A stretch of DNA of 64,000 nucleotides, taken from NCBI GenBank assembly GCA_036245525.1, contig BTPG01000004.1:214853057-214917056 (forward strand). Direction: 5' to 3'. Positions 62,301 to 64,000 of the stretch are shown one piece after another (the stretch's first letter is position 1; every line of letters starts with the position of its first letter). The notes under the pieces were generated by a model. The model was not told where the DNA came from. It made no database searches and was given only the letters and a program-made list of their open reading frames with translations. This DNA comes from Semisulcospira habei. Taxonomy: Eukaryota; Mollusca; Gastropoda; Semisulcospiridae. Position numbers and translations under genes: made by a program.

Positions 62301-62599
62301 TGCTTTTTCAGTTCAAATTAAATATATACTAAAATGGTCTTGGATAGGGATATTATTTGGTTGAAGGCTGGAGACAGTACAAGGCTTTAGCCTGCCTTGA
62401 AGGCCGCTTTCATCGGAACTGCCGTCAGATGGTATGGCAGAAGGTTCTCTGTTCCATCTGATGTGCACAGAGACAAATGAACCTATCAAGAAACATTCAT
62501 TCCACCGTTACCGCATACTTTCACGAGGATAATATATTCTTGTTTTTACATCAGACGGATGGCATTCACTGCCTAGCAATGTTCGCCCATAACCAAAGA
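62301..62599. other. No recognised gene
   Basis: Nothing recognised. Confidence 0.35.
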
Positions 62600-62690
62600 C
62601 AAAACTCCCCAAGAGGCATAGATCTTCATGAGTTCCGCGCAGAGTGCGGGGGCTTGTGAGAAGCTAAATGTACTGTATGTATCTTGGTGG
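62600..62690. mobile_element. Family A' remnant
   Basis: CCCCAAGAGGCATAGATCTTC with a damaged right arm (CTTGTGAGAAGCTAAATG). Confidence 0.55.
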
Positions 62691-62897
62691 CTAGTGTTGC
62701 CTCTATGCTGCTATGTTTACGCAGCCGGGATAAAATCGCGACCACCGAGCCCAAAACAAAACACCCATGGCTGTCAACACGTGTGATTCGACGACCGTCC
62801 CGGCACTGCGGCGTAGAATAACCGTAGAATAGCGCGATGCTCATGCTCCCTTTACATGTGTGTTTAGGTTCACGGCAGTGCAAACTCGAGTTTGGAG

Positions 62898-63087
62898 ACT
62901 AACTGCACGCACGTATTTCCCAAATTTTGGAGGCGTCATCTAGCGAACTATGCACCTGTTGCGGGTGATGGCTCGACCACGATAATTCAAGGCGACAGGC
63001 GACAGGCGCCAAGCTAATCTGGCACTACCCTTGAATTATCATGGTCGACCCATCTCCTGCTGAAGTGCGTCAGGGCTGAATGGGTTA
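62898..63087. mobile_element. TTAA foldback family B, left inner arm deleted
   Basis: CACGCACGTATTTCCCAAATT to GGCTGAATGGGTTAA. The left arm jumps from TAATTCAAGG to CGACAGGCGACAGGCGCC. Confidence 0.88.
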
Positions 63088-63199
63088 ACTTTTACGACAT
63101 TCAAACGCCGTAAGTGGTTAGCTCTTCATCTTCTTCTTTTTTCTTTTTTTTTCTTTTTTTGCGGCATTATTGCAAGACATACTGGGATCACACTACACC

Positions 63200-63345
63200 C
63201 GTTCAGTGCTAGCGAACGCAGACTGTACTTTTGTCATTTCCCTTAATTTCAAGGGCCCAAAGTGGTGTCAGCAAGAGGTATAGATCCTCATGAGCACCCG
63301 CAACTGCGGGGGCTCATGAGGATCTATACCTCTTGCTGGTGGGTG
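63200..63345. mobile_element. TTAA foldback family A
   Basis: Core 63271-63336 GCAAGAGGTATAGATCCTCA and complement. Left shoulder CCCGTTCAGTGCTAGCGAAC. Confidence 0.85.
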
Positions 63346-63384
63346 GTTAGTTTAAAAATTTATCTAAGGAGCTATTGCCAATTG

Positions 63385-63418
63385 TTAACCCCTCCTCGTC
63401 TGGAGGAGGTCGCTTCAA
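63385..63418 (+). mobile_element. TTAA mini-element family U
   Basis: TTAACCCCTCCTCGTCTGGA then GGAGGTCGCTTCAA, 34 bp; the right TTAA has one mismatch. Confidence 0.6.
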
Positions 63419-63756
63419 TGGTTGCCGGAAAGTTGTGCAATGTTTTTTCGAGGAAGGAATTATGATGTATATACGGTGTGTTGCGATTGATTAAAATTGT
63501 GTTTGAGTGAACCTTCTCGTTCTGTTTTGTCGCTGTTGTAGTTGTTTTAGCCGGAGCGTGTTGGAAACAATAACATCATACACACATTTCGGCCGGATGC
63601 TTTCATTTCATGCATTACAAAAACACAAATGGCCAGCTACAGTCGTGTTTTAATGTATTGCAATCATACTGAGGGGAAACAAAATGTTGTCACAATACAT
63701 TCAGACACAATTATCTTTGTAGGTGGCGATTGTTTTGTAGCGTATGCAAACAACCC
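63419..63756. other. No recognised gene
   Basis: Nothing recognised. Confidence 0.35.
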
Positions 63757-63875
63757 AGTGCGCAAAGGACATCCGGCCGATGTCGGCCATCGTTGGTGCG
63801 CGCACGGTTGTGCCCGTGCCAACAGCGGCCGACGCCGGCCCGATGGTATATTTCGCATTGGGAAAGCCTTTGTCC
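63757..63875. mobile_element. Foldback G, largest copy
   Basis: GTGCGCAAAGGACATCCGGCC with inner GGTGCGCGCACGG; the right side has GGCCGACGCCGGCCCGATGG and CATTGGGAAAGCCTTTGTCC. Related to 9611 and 26522. Confidence 0.65.
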
Positions 63876-63940
63876 TACATGAGCCCATGTTATTGCTGTT
63901 GTGCACGGTTTGGTAACATACGATTTGTGTATGAGCGTGC

Positions 63941-63944
<4 letters not shown>

Positions 63945-63990
<46 letters not shown>

Positions 63991-64000
63991 GTGTGTGTGT
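63945..64000. repeat. (GT)n microsatellite, cut by the window end
   Basis: GTGCGTGCGTGTGTGT onward; runs off the right edge. Confidence 0.95.

Overview
The window is animal nuclear DNA, dominated by repeats. Spliceosomal exon boundaries, very large introns, LINE and SINE copies, long (CA)n/(TA)n/(CT)n tracts and poly-C/G runs all point to a metazoan. I lean towards a mollusc, probably a marine gastropod, because several SINE/LINE tails look like ones I know from mollusc genomes. This is inference, not proof.

One real host gene spans nearly the whole window on the + strand. It is a Gfi1/Senseless-family zinc-finger transcription factor with three coding exons: 5544-5646 (start codon and SNAG repressor motif), 52100-53152 (linker plus C2H2 fingers 1 and 2) and 55440-55615 (fingers 3 and 4 and the stop). 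The phases match at both junctions and give a 443-residue protein. Intron 1 is about 46.5 kb and intron 2 about 2.3 kb. I find no other convincing host gene. A CpG-rich block at 47969-48180 looks like a promoter inside intron 1.

Most of the rest is mobile or tandem repeat. The commonest elements are more than 60 short, mostly palindromic elements bounded by TTAA with CCC...GGG ends, the signature of piggyBac-type non-autonomous elements (MITEs). I sort them into families A (long GC-rich hairpin), B, C, D, E, F and a 34-35 bp family U. Other families are TA-bounded hairpins (I), foldbacks (G, H, J, K, L, M, T, V), a G-rich dispersed repeat (N), dispersed repeats P, Q, S and W, three tRNA-derived SINEs and L2/CR1-like LINE fragments. 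The longest LINE copy (18869-21247) keeps an open reverse-transcriptase frame but lacks its 5' end.

Layout: 1-5543, upstream flank with scattered elements; 5544-5646, exon 1; 5.6-52.1 kb, intron 1, with the 45-bp x 58 array at 15.4-18.0 kb, the LINE at 18.9-21.2 kb, nested LINE pieces at 29.0-30.7 kb and a MITE/minisatellite/foldback composite at 42.6-43.9 kb; 52.1-55.6 kb, exons 2 and 3, separated by an intron with a decayed copy of finger 2 and a 20-copy array of acceptor-like units; 55.6-64 kb, downstream flank with E-box-rich DNA and more elements.

The most notable themes are four. The TTAA foldbacks seem to nucleate minisatellites. They land next to each other on shared TTAA sites. They lose their palindromic cores by deletion. 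One 66-bp copy sits in frame inside exon 2 and adds 22 residues to the transcription factor.
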